A stretch of DNA of 64,000 nucleotides from Tricholomella constricta (taxonomy: Eukaryota > Basidiomycota > Agaricomycetes > Agaricales > Lyophyllaceae): the NCBI GenBank assembly GCA_013368375.1, contig JAACJP010000014.1, positions 857,728-921,727 of the forward strand, in the 5' to 3' direction. Both the position numbers and the translations under genes were made by a program. The notes beneath the pieces are model-generated. The model did no database searches. It was not told where the DNA came from and saw only the letters and a program-made list of their open reading frames with translations. Positions 34,461 to 45,500 of this stretch are shown in pieces. Numbering within the stretch: the first letter of the stretch is position 1; each line of letters starts with the position of its first letter.

Positions 34461-37400
34461 ATGGACCTCGATGCGATGTCTGACACCTTTAAGGCGCTGG
34501 TCTTATCCAGCCTAGGTACCCACAAGGTTGAGGACAGGGATGTCTACGAGATGGCCACTACGTTTAAGTTACTGTTATCCAGCCTTGATCTGTGCAATAT
34601 TGGTGATGGGGAACACAGTCCTCGCACGTCACTTCCGGGGACTAGATCACAAATTCATGCCTATTCCCCAGAACTGGATTTAGAAGCCGCGAGCCACCCC
34701 CATTCAGAGGTTGGCGATACCAATCACCGCATGTCTTCAGGATCGGAAGTCGTTAAACTCGAAGCGATGAAAGCCTTGTTCAACAGTTATGTCAGTTAGC
34801 ATTTGTTATTAGGGCTAGTTTCTCCTCATGTGAATTACAGATTGAAAACGATGAACCAACCCCTCCACGGTCAAGGTCATTCAAAAAAAGACGACCCACA
34901 CAGCGACAGAAAAACAGAAGAGGACATACAGTGGACTCTAGCAGTCCCTCTGGGTCTTCTAGTCCGGAACCCTTTGTGACTCCGGAGCGCACACCAGCGC
35001 CCGATCTCGAAGGCAGGGAGCCCATAGATGCCGTCATGGATCCGCTTGGTGTGTAATGCCCAGCGCTCACATGATTGAAAGGCTGAGTGTTCCAATGCAG
35101 ATGAGTACTTCCTGGATCCTAATCACTGGGCTACTGCATTACTTGCCCTGCCTACCTTGAAGGACCGCGCTTGGATAGAGACCACGGTCATTGACATGTG
35201 GCTCATGAGGCTGTGGTTAGATCAAGGCCAGCGGGACATTAGATATGTTCTGACATTTTATGTACGGGAGAATGCGTCTGATCCATCGCCAGAAGAGATT
35301 CTTCAATACCGCCGTCTATACCGGCTTCCAATTGAAGGACGCTGCCCTCAGATCATCATCTCTGCAGTTCTTCATACAGGCGGCAATCACTTTTGCGTGG
35401 TGATCTTTGATCCTGAGTCTCAGGAGATTCACGTCCTTGGCCGGCAGTATATGCAGTCCTCTATTCACTCGGTTTCGCAGCACTGGGATGAATGGGGAGG
35501 GAGGCAAATATGGAGGAATCTTGCAGCCCTACATGGCTGGGAATCTACGGACATGACTGTCCGTGAAGTCAATTGGCAACAGAATGGATTTGACTGTGGG
35601 CCGATCGCGTGCCAAGTTCTGGAGCACATCTGGTCCAATGGCTTCCAAAAGACAGGGCACGTTTGGAATCTTCCTCCCCTTCCATGTGTCCATCCATTAC
35701 GACTCAGGATGGCGACCTCGATCCATCAGCAGGCGTTGAGGAGTCACCAGCGGCTCAGAGCAGCCCCACGCGGGGTCGACGCTCTTGAAGAACTTCGAGA
35801 TGGCCTTGATCCTGACCTTGATGAACAACTTCGTTCGAACCCAGGATTCCACCTGAAGCCTGTTGACCTGAATCTCAGGAAGATTATTCGCCATTGCCAG
35901 GCATGCCGGCTATCCATTCGACGGCGTGGTCAGCAGCCCCAGCTTCACAGCAACACTGTCCAGGCTGACGAACGTCGTGACCCACCACCCCTTCACGACG
36001 ACGATGTGGAGCGCGCCAAGAATAGCCACCCAGGTTATGAAGAAGGGTCTGATGCAGAGGAGCCTCCTGCGATTCGTAACAGGCGGTATCATGTCCAAGA
36101 CTGGGACCAAGCCACCATGGGTCGCTTTCCTCGCCCTGTCGCACCTGTAGATCTTCCCGATGTCACATGTCCCCCCCGCGAACTCTGGCGTTCCCCAGAC
36201 AGGGACTTTGATGAATACGAGCATGGCCCTACGTCCGAAGCTCTGGAGCCAGTTGAAAATCTAACCCTCATGCAAGGGAATCTTAACCTGGTCTATCTCG
36301 CCGAACAGATTATCAGCAACCCTTGGACTACGTTCAAGGACTACGGATATAGGTTGGAGCCAAAGTTTCTGCAGCAGTTCTATCTAACGGAGCCTGTCCT
36401 GACCCGAGAGCATATGATGGCGGTTGGTTTAAGGGAACCCTCCTCGCCTTCGGAACAAATGGAATCGATGATCCAGAAAACGAGGCGTGGAGATGACATT
36501 CAGGTCTTGGACAGGGTTATCATGGGCGCCCAGGAAATGATAGATGCAGCTGACACCGAGCTCGACGACTCCTTGTTTGTAACAGGGACCACATCGGACA
36601 GCAAGTATATATACGTTGACCTTTGCCGCGACGCAGTTCCTATATCTGAAGAGGACTACGTACGAAGCTGCGACATCGACAGTTTGATCTGGATCACAAA
36701 GCATCCTCGCGTTGCTCAGGCGGCCAACATCTTCACTGCACCCGTCATACGAAATAGGGCGCCCATCGCGAAACACAATCACGTCTACGTCGACATCCTT
36801 CTACCCCCGAGTGAAGACGATCGGCTTCGAATAGGGTCCCGTACGGAATGGGTAGAGCGACGATTCAGGCTCAGCAGAATCCCACACTTGGCTCTCGGAA
36901 AGATGGGCGATGCGGGATGCAACGTCAACATCTTAATGTTCTTCCCTCGAATGCCACATCAGCATCCACACACCCACCGTTGGGCAAACAACTTGCCTCC
37001 GCACCTTCTCAACTTATTCTGGGATCGGGTGGTGATCCCTGCCATGAGGTCCACCACAGACCACCTTCGACACGCTCACGTAGGCCTAGACCGAGACCAT
37101 GTCACCTTCAAGCAGAGAAAGGGGGCGCAACACAAAGTTTCCACTGTCCCATTCCAACCCGACCGTTTCTGGGAGCTGATCAAGAGGATATCAGACTTGG
37201 TGAGGTTATGGCTAGATTGAGTTGAACGCAGTGAACTGATAACACTTCTTAGATAACCAGTCGGCACAACGAGGGCGAGGACGACCTTGACATGTTTGGG
37301 TCTGCATTCTATGTATTTGAGGTAAAGGGGTCGCAGAAGCACACAAACAACACGGAGAGCGGGGAGCAAGCACTTGAGCAAAGCCTAAGACAGGCGGTCC

Positions 37401-39264
37401 AAGATTTTCGCCACCAATTCTCTTGCCTGGACTGGGAATACATGGAGAGTCGTGACCACGGTGAGCTGATATGCGACGTTGGCTTCACGATCAACGCACG
37501 ACACCGTGAGCCCTTGGTTGGCCTTTGGCGGCTGGACTGCCTGGAGGCATCTTATGGCGCTGCTGGATATCAGAGGGGCAACCTCCATCGCATCAACACC
37601 TTGTCACACTATGGAGCTATGCAGGCCGAGACACCCCGGGCACGAGCTGAACGGAGCCACGTTATGTTTCGTTCTTCTTACAATCAGGCGTACGAGGTTG
37701 TGCGTTCAACAGACAATAGCCGCAATCTCTTCTTGGAGAAGGATGTCTACAATCTGGAGAAGTCCTTTCTGATGGACAGCAAATCAGTATGTGACCTATA
37801 CGACGGACGACCCAAGACGCTCAATTATGGCGTACGGGACGAGTTTCGAATATCTGGGATAGCTTTGAAGGACTTGGACAGTTACGTCGATGAGATGGTA
37901 TGTCGAGCAGTCCTTGGGTCAATTGCTGAGCTTACGAGCCACAGACGCGGGATTTCCTGTTATCGGAACCCATAATCTGGATACGATCCTCTGTTTGGTT
38001 TGAATTCCTACGGAGGAGGCTTAGGAAGCTCACCGACCTGCAAGAGATGATCCACGGCTTCAATCTTCCAAACTATGGCATCATATCAGGGCTCATGAGC
38101 TATCTAATGCAGTCAGTGTTATCCACGCCGACCATGGTGAACTCGTATGTCCGTGAAAGCCTGGGTCTCTTAAACTTCAAGGCGTCAACAGATCGCCATG
38201 GGATGTTCTTCCTCCATGAGCTGGATCTGACCAAAGACCACATCCTACCTGGGATCCTGGAATGTGACGATTTGCAGGTGAAGCGCATACTGGGGATTGC
38301 GCCTAAGCGGGGCCAGAACCGCCGGCGCACAGGGGATGATGACGACGCCAGGTATCCACTTGGTAGTAGGCCGAGCTGGCGGCAAGTTCGACGATCCCTG
38401 GAATCGAAGCCCTGGGAACTCATGGGGGATTGGAATTGGCCTCCTGAGTTGGAGCCCTACATGGGCGTGGACGGAAGGGACGACGGCATGACATCACGCC
38501 AGAGGGCAGCTGGCGATATCTTTGTGGACTTTACAAGGCATCTATGGCTGGGCCTCAACCCTCACTGGCAAAGCAGCTCTGAAAGAGCTTTCCCGGAGAA
38601 TGTCAAAGAAGCGTTGGAAACTTGGAGTGTTGATGCGGTGGTGGAACGGGTGAAAGATGTCAAGTTTTTGGCATGCAATGCAGGATTGCAGGGCAACATA
38701 CCTGGCAAGAAAGAGAAGTCGTTCTTCGATAGGGCATCTCTGTATTTCCGAAGGAACTACGGGAGCGTGAAGGGGTTTTGGAGTAACATTGCAGAGGAAG
38801 CCGTAGGGTTTGGGTCAAAATACGTGACGATGTGCGAGGACCTCGAGGACGACGCGATTGAAGAGCTCAAGGGCTACCTTGGTACGCTCCTCTCATATTG
38901 TCAATGTCTCCCGAGGTCGTCCTCCAAAGCGCCTTGGATTGTTTCTCAAGGACATGTCCAAGTGGATACTAATCCAAGGTACTACCGGCTGGTCTCGATT
39001 GGAGATGGGTTGGCATTGAAAAGGTCGACGCGCAGTGCACCCGCCTTAACAGGAGCCAAGGCGATGAGGATTGGGATGCTGGAAATGCGAGGTTACGATG
39101 GCAGAACGGCGCGACAGGCAGTGAATCAAGATCGATGGGTCAAGAAGGCGATGAGCAAGGCACGATCGAAGAAGTCGAAAAACAGACGAGTTCCACCACG
39201 AAGGAAACGGCAGCAGGCAGAAAGTACAACATCAGATGGTCTAGGAGGCGACATAGAGGATTGA
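34461..39264 (+). CDS. 1533-residue protein: helical N-terminus, Ulp1-like SUMO peptidase domain, large conserved C-terminal region
   Basis: Exons 34461-34790, 34841-35048, 35101-37199, 37253-37897 and 37945-39264 read as one frame. The first donor (TAT|GTCAGT) is weaker, so a separate start near 34844-35160 is possible. N-terminus MDLDAMSDTFKALVLSSLGT, then a basic linker (FKKRRPTQRQKNRRG). Residues about 180-350 match C48 cysteine peptidases: DPNHWATALLALPTLKDRAW, HTGGNHFCVVIFD (His276), and QQNGFDCG (Gln and nucleophile Cys345). The usual Asp 17 residues after His is Gly (IHVLGRQ), so activity is uncertain. Residues about 700-1533 form an unfamiliar module: APIAKHNHVYVDILLPPSED, FGSAFYVFEVKGSQKHT, GELICDVGFTINA, PLVGLWRLDCLEASYGAAGY, YGVRDEFRISG, FFLHELDLT. 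Part of it parallels the 875-residue protein. The basic tail may bind nucleic acid or localise to the nucleus. Confidence 0.78.
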
Positions 39265-39299
39265 TTTATTTATTATGATGGTACACTAAGTGACTCCAA

Positions 39300-39395
39300 A
39301 ATGAGGTGCGAACCAGGTGCGAAGAGTAAGTCTGAGGTGCGAAAGCAGGTGCGAGGTGGTGCGAGATGCAGAAAGCAGGTGCGAAGGAGGTGCAA
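39300..39395 (+). repeat. GGTGCGAA minisatellite, block E
   Basis: About eight AGGTGCGAA units directly 3' of the 1533-residue gene. Confidence 0.8.
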
Positions 39396-39623
39396 AGTGT
39401 GCTTTTAGGACTATCAACCCTAAAATACTTGCGACGTCATGCGATGAATTTGTCATAAGACATCTTTGGGGTAATTATGGCTGTGTTGACCATCAAATGA
39501 GGATGCAGTGCTGTAACCTGGTATTTGTCAGATGGCATGTCTAGGATCTACCATGCCAATAGCACCTGTCGCCCGTCGCCTGTCGCCTGTCGTATGCAAA
39601 ATGTCACGATTGAGCATTCTCCA

Positions 39624-39856
39624 GGATTCCCCACTACCCTGTTGTCTGTTTAGCAACCCTCTTCTTCTATTGTCACTCCTCGCTTCGCTCGGAGTTCCTC
39701 CTCCCTAACCCCCAATCATCCATCGCTATAGTATGAGCTTGCAGAAAAATGGGAAAGACAGACAATTGGGAGTTAGGGAGGAGGAACTCTGAGCGAAGCG
39801 AGGAGTGCGATAAAAGAAGAGGGTTGCTAAATAGACAACAGGGTAGTGGGGAATCC
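39624..39856. mobile_element. Foldback / MITE-like inverted repeat
   Basis: Arms 39624-39716 and 39765-39856 are about 92 bp, inverted and nearly identical (outer ends GGATTCCCCACTACCCTG and CAGGGTAGTGGGGAATCC), around a 48-bp loop. Its arms also contain the small hairpin-like CTCCTCGCTTCGCTCGGAG. No coding capacity and no clear target-site duplication. It could be a foldback element, a MITE or a hairpin RNA source. Confidence 0.8.
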
Positions 39857-39925
39857 ACTAGCCTACCTGTTTAGCTTTTATAGCTCTTCAGGTCTGCATT
39901 GCATAATCGAATCGAATCCACTTAG

Positions 39926-40034
39926 AATTCCAGTCTGACAGCTGTCGGACCAGGGTGGTAAATTCTAGTCTGACAGCTGTTGGACCAGGGTGGTAAATTC
40001 CAGTCTGACAGCTGTCGGACCAGGGTAGTATCCA
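39926..40034 (+). repeat. 35-bp minisatellite, three copies
   Basis: CAGTCTGACAGCTGTCGGAC followed by CAGGGTGGTAAATTC starts at 39931, 39966 and 40001. The unit contains a short palindrome (TGACAGCTGTCG). Confidence 0.85.
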
Positions 40035-40077
40035 CTTTGAATTCCAGTGTTGGCCACTTTCAAGACTATGGAGCAGT

Positions 40078-42405
40078 TGCGAGGTGCGAGGACCCAAGTG
40101 CGAGGTGCGAGGTGCGAAGTGCGAAGTGCGAGGTACAAGTATCAGAATTCATCTCAGCGAGTATTTTTCCATTGTCCAGGCTATCAGCTTCGAGATGCGA
40201 GGTGCGAGGTGCGAAGTGCGAAGTGGGAGGTGCGAAGTGCGAGGTGCGAAGTGCGAAGTGCGAGGTACAAGTATCAGAATTCATCTCAGCGAGTATTTTT
40301 CCATTGTCCAGGCTATCAGCTTCGAGATGCGAGGTGCGAGGTGCGAGGCGCACCGTCATTATTACGGTGCTTGAGTACTTCTTGCTCCTTGTCGGTCGAG
40401 ATCTGATGACTTTGGATTTTGTGTAGTTGTCATCGTATGAATCTAGATCTTCCAGACCCAAGTAGGTTTGGAGCAATGGGATGGATTTGAAGGGTGAGAT
40501 GCGAAGTGCGAGGTGCGAAGTGCGAAGTGCGAGGTACAAGTATCAGAATTCATCTCAGCGAGTATTTTTCCATTGTCCAGGCTATCAGCTTCGAGGTGCG
40601 AAGTGCGAAGTGCGAGGTGCGAAGTGCGAAGTGCGAGGTGCGAAGTGCGAAGTGCGAGGTGCGAAGTGCGAAGTGCGAGGTACAAGTATCAGAATTCATC
40701 TCAGCGAGTATTTTTCCATTGTCCAGGCTATCAGCTTCGAGATGCGAGGTGCGAGGTGCGAGGCGCACCGTCATTATTACGGTGCTTGAGTACTTCTTGC
40801 TCCTTGTTGGTCGAGATCTGATGACTTTGGATTTTGTGTAGTTGTCATCGTATGAATCTAGATCTTCCAGACCCAAGTAGGTTTGGAGCAATGGGATGGA
40901 TTTGAAGGGTGAGATGCGAAGTGCGAGGTGCGAAGTGCGAAGTGCGAGGTACAAGTATCAGAATTCATCTCAGCGAGTATTTTTCCATTGTCCAGGCTAT
41001 CAGCTTCGAGGTGCGAAGTGCGAAGTGCGAGGTGCGAAGTGCGAAGTGCGAGGTGCGAAGTGCGAAGTGCGAGGTGCGAAGTGCGAAGTGCGAGGTACAA
41101 GTATCAGAATTCATCTCAGCGAGCATTTTTCCATTGTCCAGGCTATCAGCTTCGAGATGCGAGGTGCGAGGTGCGAGGCGCACCGTCATTATTACGGTGC
41201 TTGAGTACTTCTTGCTCCTTGTTGGTCGAGATCTGATGACTTTGGATTTTGTGTAGTTGTCATCGTATGAATCTAGATCTTCCAGACCCAAGTAGGTTTG
41301 GAGCAATGGGATGGATTTGAAGGGTGAGATGCGAAGTGCGAGGTGCGAAGTGCGAAGTGCGAGGTACAAGTATCAGAATTCATCTCAGCGAGTATTTTTC
41401 CATTGTCCAGGCTATCAGCTTCGAGGTGCGAAGTGCGAAGTGCGAGGTGCGAAGTGCGAAGTGCGAGGTGCGAAGTGCGAAGTGCGAAGTGCGAGGTGCG
41501 AAGTGCGAAGTGCGAGGTACAAGTATCAGAATTCATCTCAGCGAGTATTTTTCCATTGTCCAGGCTATCAGCTTCGAGATGCGAGGTGCGAGGTGCGAGG
41601 CGCACCGTCATTATTACGGTGCTTGAGTACTTCTTGCTCCTTGTTGGTCGAGATCTGATGACTTTGGATTTTGTGTAGTTGTCATCGTATGAATCTAGAT
41701 CTTCCAGACCCAAGTAGGTTTGGAGCAATGGGATGGATTTGAAGGGTGAGATGCGAAGTGCGAGGTGCGAAGTGCGAAGTGCGAGGTACAAGTATCAGAA
41801 TTCATCTCAGCGAGTATTTTTCCATTGTCCAGGCTATCAGCTTCGAGGTGCGAAGTGCGAAGTGCGAGGTGCGAAGTGCGAAGTGCGAGGTGCGAAGTGC
41901 GAAGTGCGAGGTGCGAAGTGCGAAGTGCGAGGTACAAGTATCAGAATTCATCTCAGCGAGTATTTTTCCATTGTCCAGGCTATCAGCTTCGAGATGCGAG
42001 GTGCGAGGTGCGAGGCGCACCGTCATTATTACGGTGCTTGAGTACTTCTTGCTCCTTGTTGGTCGAGATCTGATGACTTTGGATTTTGTGTAGTTGTCAT
42101 CGTATGAATCTAGATCTTCCAGACCCAAGTAGGTTTGGAGCAATGGGATGGATTTGAAGGGTGAGATGCGAAGTGCGAGGTGCGAAGTGCGAAGTGCGAG
42201 GTACAAGTATCAGAATTCATCTCAGCGAGTATTTTTCCATTGTCCAGGCTATCAGCTTCGAGGTGCGAAGTGCGAAGTGCGAGGTGCGAAGTGCGAAGTG
42301 CGAGGTGCGAAGTGCGAAGTGCGAGGTGCGAAGTGCGAAGTGCGAGGTACAAGTATCAGAATTCATCTCAGCGAGCATTTTTCCATTGTCCAGGCTATCA
42401 GCTAG
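40078..42405 (+). repeat. 415-bp higher-order repeat carrying GTGCGAG/GTGCGAA heptamers
   Basis: Heptamers GTGCGAG and GTGCGAA run in arrays between fixed modules TACAAGTATCAGAATTCATC, GAGTATTTTTCCATTGTCCA, a hairpin GCACCGTCATTATTACGGTGC-like segment and CTAGATCTTCCAGACCCAAG. The GGTTTGGAGCAATGGGATGG module recurs near 40468, 40883, 41298, 41720 and 42135 (415 or 422 bp apart). The heptamer core GGTGCGA is the same as in the minisatellites at 22.7-30.5 kb. Open frames reading RSAKCEV... or ALRTSHL... are artefacts. Confidence 0.94.
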
Positions 42406-44319
42406 TCATTGGCGGAGCGGATAACGGGTCGTTATCCATTCAGATTTTGGACCCGATTTTTCTCAACATTGAAACAAGCAATTGGGGTCAAACCAACAGT
42501 AAGATATATACTTTTACCTATCCTCTATCACACGCACTAATCCGTTTGACGAGATATGTATTCTCGGTGGTGCTATGGACCACCGAAAAGAGAGGCAAAA
42601 GCGTGGGAAAGCACACCATTGAGTGTCTTCAACGCTTCCACATCTGAGATCATGGTATTGGAGGACGTTTCGATATACATTTGATGGAGGTCGCACCTTT
42701 TTTTATGAAAATCGGTGAAGAATTGAGTGAGCTATGGACAATTTTGTGTGGGGGATTCGGGTGGGTGGCTGATGTGGCTGTGCTGAAACTCGGTTCCGGG
42801 CGGTTTTCAATTTCTAAAATATTGACTACAGCTGCGTGCGCCACAAAAACTTTTGCGTGCGCTGCGCAATTGGGATCTGCCCTCGTCCTAAATTTTCTGA
42901 AGGTGACGCGGCTGAACTGTTAAAATGCGTCAGGGATCTTTGTGACCTGGCGCGCGGGCGCGCGAAGCGCGCCTCGGCAATTGCCGGTCACCGCCTCCAG
43001 CCATTCTGCCCCGCCCACCGCGCCCTGTGTCGTACTCATGCGGCCTGTCCCCACTGCCTCGACCGCCCAGACCCTTTATACGGTCATAATACACGCCCTC
43101 GCTGTTCAATCATGAGTTCTGCTGCAATACAAGACATGTAGTGCAATGTAAGTGACTTTCGGAGGTGGATAGATGACCACCGAGAGCTTTTTTCTTTTTT
43201 TATTTACCCACAACTGCTACTACTGAGCACTTATTCGAATTGGATAAGTGCTATTCCTAATGACATTCGGTGCTATAATATCATTGCACTGCATGCAATG
43301 TGTTCCACCAGCTTAGTTCTGATCTCATTTTCGCTTGCAGGGCGCCCTCACTGAGGGTGCCGTGTACCTTGGATATTCCTGCATTCAGTCTGTCATATCA
43401 CCCATCAAAATATGTGCTTAGCTCCTCGGTTGACATGCTCTCAAATGCTCAACTTAGATACTGATTTTCTTTTTTTTTATCCATTGCCGCGGTGGGTAGC
43501 AGCACACTTCATTTATATTAATATTACGCTGAATGTACCAACCAGTAGATAACCAATTCCGTACCTACTATCTAGTCGAGTCCAGCTAACGAGTGACTGC
43601 CGTGCCATGACGGGAGTACCACTTGGGGGCGCCCCTCGAAAAAACCTGCCCTTGCAGTCGTCGCGTAGTGTCTTTGCGATGACTCGAGACGACGCAGGCC
43701 TGAGTCCCATAAGCCTTGGGCCTGTCGTGTGTCGCAGTCACTGCTCATTTTGTTCAAGAGTTCTGTGCAATAAACTATAGTCAATAGCTCGTCTCTATCT
43801 AGACACCCACTTACCTCTTGTATTATACAGTCAGAATATCTCTCCGGTTGCGGCCCTTCCCTCCCCGCCTAGGTCGCCGCAAGTTGTCGAGTCCTAATAG
43901 GCACAGTGGCACGTCCGTCACAATTCGGTGTAGCGTGGAAAGCCAGGGAGGCGCGACTGTCGTCCGTGCGCGGAGTCTGCGGTCGCAATGGTGTTGGAGG
44001 TGCCAGCATCGGCTGTTCCGGTTGCTGCTGCCGCTGGTGTGTGGTGGTGGCGGGGAATGTAGTTCCTGTCCCGGCATACCGCCTCGTGCTGCTTGGGCAT
44101 AACGGCGTGGTGCTTGTGTCCCCCCAATCCCAATGCTGATGCCCATCCCACTCAGCCCAGCCGCCATCGCCCTCGCCCTCGCCCTCGCCCTCGCCCTCGC
44201 CTTCACAACCCCATCCCATCCCTTCTGTACCAGCCTCCCTGACCCTCACCGGAGCGCCCTCTCCGCCATCAACTAGCGTCCCTCTCTGCCGGCCTGAGGT
44301 CGCAGTCGTACCCCACAGC
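42406..44319. other. Gene-poor spacer
   Basis: No supported gene. It holds a GC-rich inverted tract near 42949-42985 (GCGCGCGGGCGCGCGAAGCG), homopyrimidine runs near 43190 and 43470, the 19-bp palindrome at 43342-43360, and a (GCCCTC)n-like run near 44165-44203. Bases 43870-44319 may contain further decayed 3' sequence of the kinase relic. Confidence 0.45.
43342..43360. repeat. Dispersed 19-bp palindrome, copy 1
   Basis: GCGCCCTCACTGAGGGTGC: 9-bp arms around one central base, one mismatch. Related copies lie at 45613, 48957 and 54619. Confidence 0.85.
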
Positions 44320-44933
44320 TCATCGCCCCACCCGGTAGGCGGCGTCATCAACGACGCCGTAGCGCTTGGCGACGGCGCAGAGCGAGTTCTTGAGAAGCTC
44401 GACTTGCGAGAGGTGCACGGGGATGTAGGCAAATGTGAGGTCTTCGGGGCAGACGAGCTGCTGGGGCGGCCGCGAGACATGGCGTGGTGCTCTTCCAACA
44501 CGAAGCACGCATTTTCGATAGCTTTGAGCACGGTGTCATGGACGTACTGTATGGTGAAAGGGACGCTTGGAGTGAGGAGTGCAAGATAGAGCTGGGCGAC
44601 TTACGGATTTGGTGCAGATTATGCCGACATAGTCTTCATGTGCTTGCTGTATGTCGCCTGTGGTGAGACCTGAGCGGAAGGAAGGTGATGAACAAAAAAA
44701 CAGGCGACGGACACTCGCCGATGGAAAAGCGGATGCTAATACATGACATGTAGAAGCGGTCGAGCCAGGCCTTGATGTCGAGGGCGCGCGTTCCGGGCAC
44801 GCTTCTAGTTGAGGACGCCCTGTGCAATGGTGGTGACGGTGGGGTCATGTCGGCTCTTGATGGTTTCGAGTGCGCGCTTGTTGGATTCTTGGAGTTGAGA
44901 GGGCGACGATGGTGTTGCGTAGTACCTACAGAG
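44320..44933 (-). pseudogene. Relic of mitochondrial PDK/BCKDH-type protein kinase
   Basis: Ordered fragments in different frames match fungal pyruvate or branched-chain dehydrogenase kinases: RYYATPSSPSQLQESNKRAL, SRHDPTVTTIAQGVL (then a stop where the family continues with a charged KRxRN segment), ALDIKAWLDRFYMSCISIRF, GDIQQAHEDYVGIICTKS, VHDTVLKAIENACFVLEEHH, and after another frame change PPQQLVCPEDLTFAYIPVHL followed by ELLKNSLCAVAKRYG (the N-box region of the GHKL fold). The G-box half is not found. An in-frame stop near 44805, frame shifts near 44780 and 44470, and loss of the ATP-binding half make it non-functional. No functional copy is visible here. Confidence 0.85.
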
Positions 44934-45045
44934 GTGGAGGGGTGCCGGATGTGTGTAAATGGATGAGAATAGGGTCAATGAGGCGTCGTGAGTACGCATG
45001 GTGCTGGCAAAGAAGCGGGAGCTAACTTACCTGTGTTCCATGGAA

Positions 45046-45500
45046 ACTCGGAGCTTGCGCTTGTGGAGCTATTGCCCGACCTGGGGTACGGGACGGTGTC
45101 CTCATTGAGGTGTTTAAAAAACGGTCCTAAGGCCTAAGCGCAAGCCCTCGCTAGGCTCTACAACCTTCCAGTCCGAGCCCCTGATCGACATCTTCGCGTT
45201 CACGAATCAAGTACACATTCCTGCGAAATCAGGATCAACATATCGGACCACAAAGGACTGGCTGGGGCCATGCAGCAAGCTCCTTTATGCGGTGGGCCAG
45301 CCGTACCAGAAGCTGGTCTAACACAGACGTCAACGGCGCTTCTCCGGATCAGCGTAGACGTGCTCACCTGCGAGGACCTGAAGCAGCGTGTACTCGATTA
45401 TTATGGACGGCGAAACGACTGACCTTGCGCATGTTAGTTGGCACGAGAAGCTGAGGGCAGAATTACGACGACAAAGGACTTCAAGGTCGAATTGACACTT
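45046..45500. other. Unresolved stretch
   Basis: No gene or repeat recognised between the kinase relic and the GC-rich block. Confidence 0.35.

Noticed and set aside
40047..42424. Dozens of open frames reading RSAKCEV or ALRTSHL
   Set aside because: Artefacts of a stop-free 7-bp repeat that reads open in all phases.
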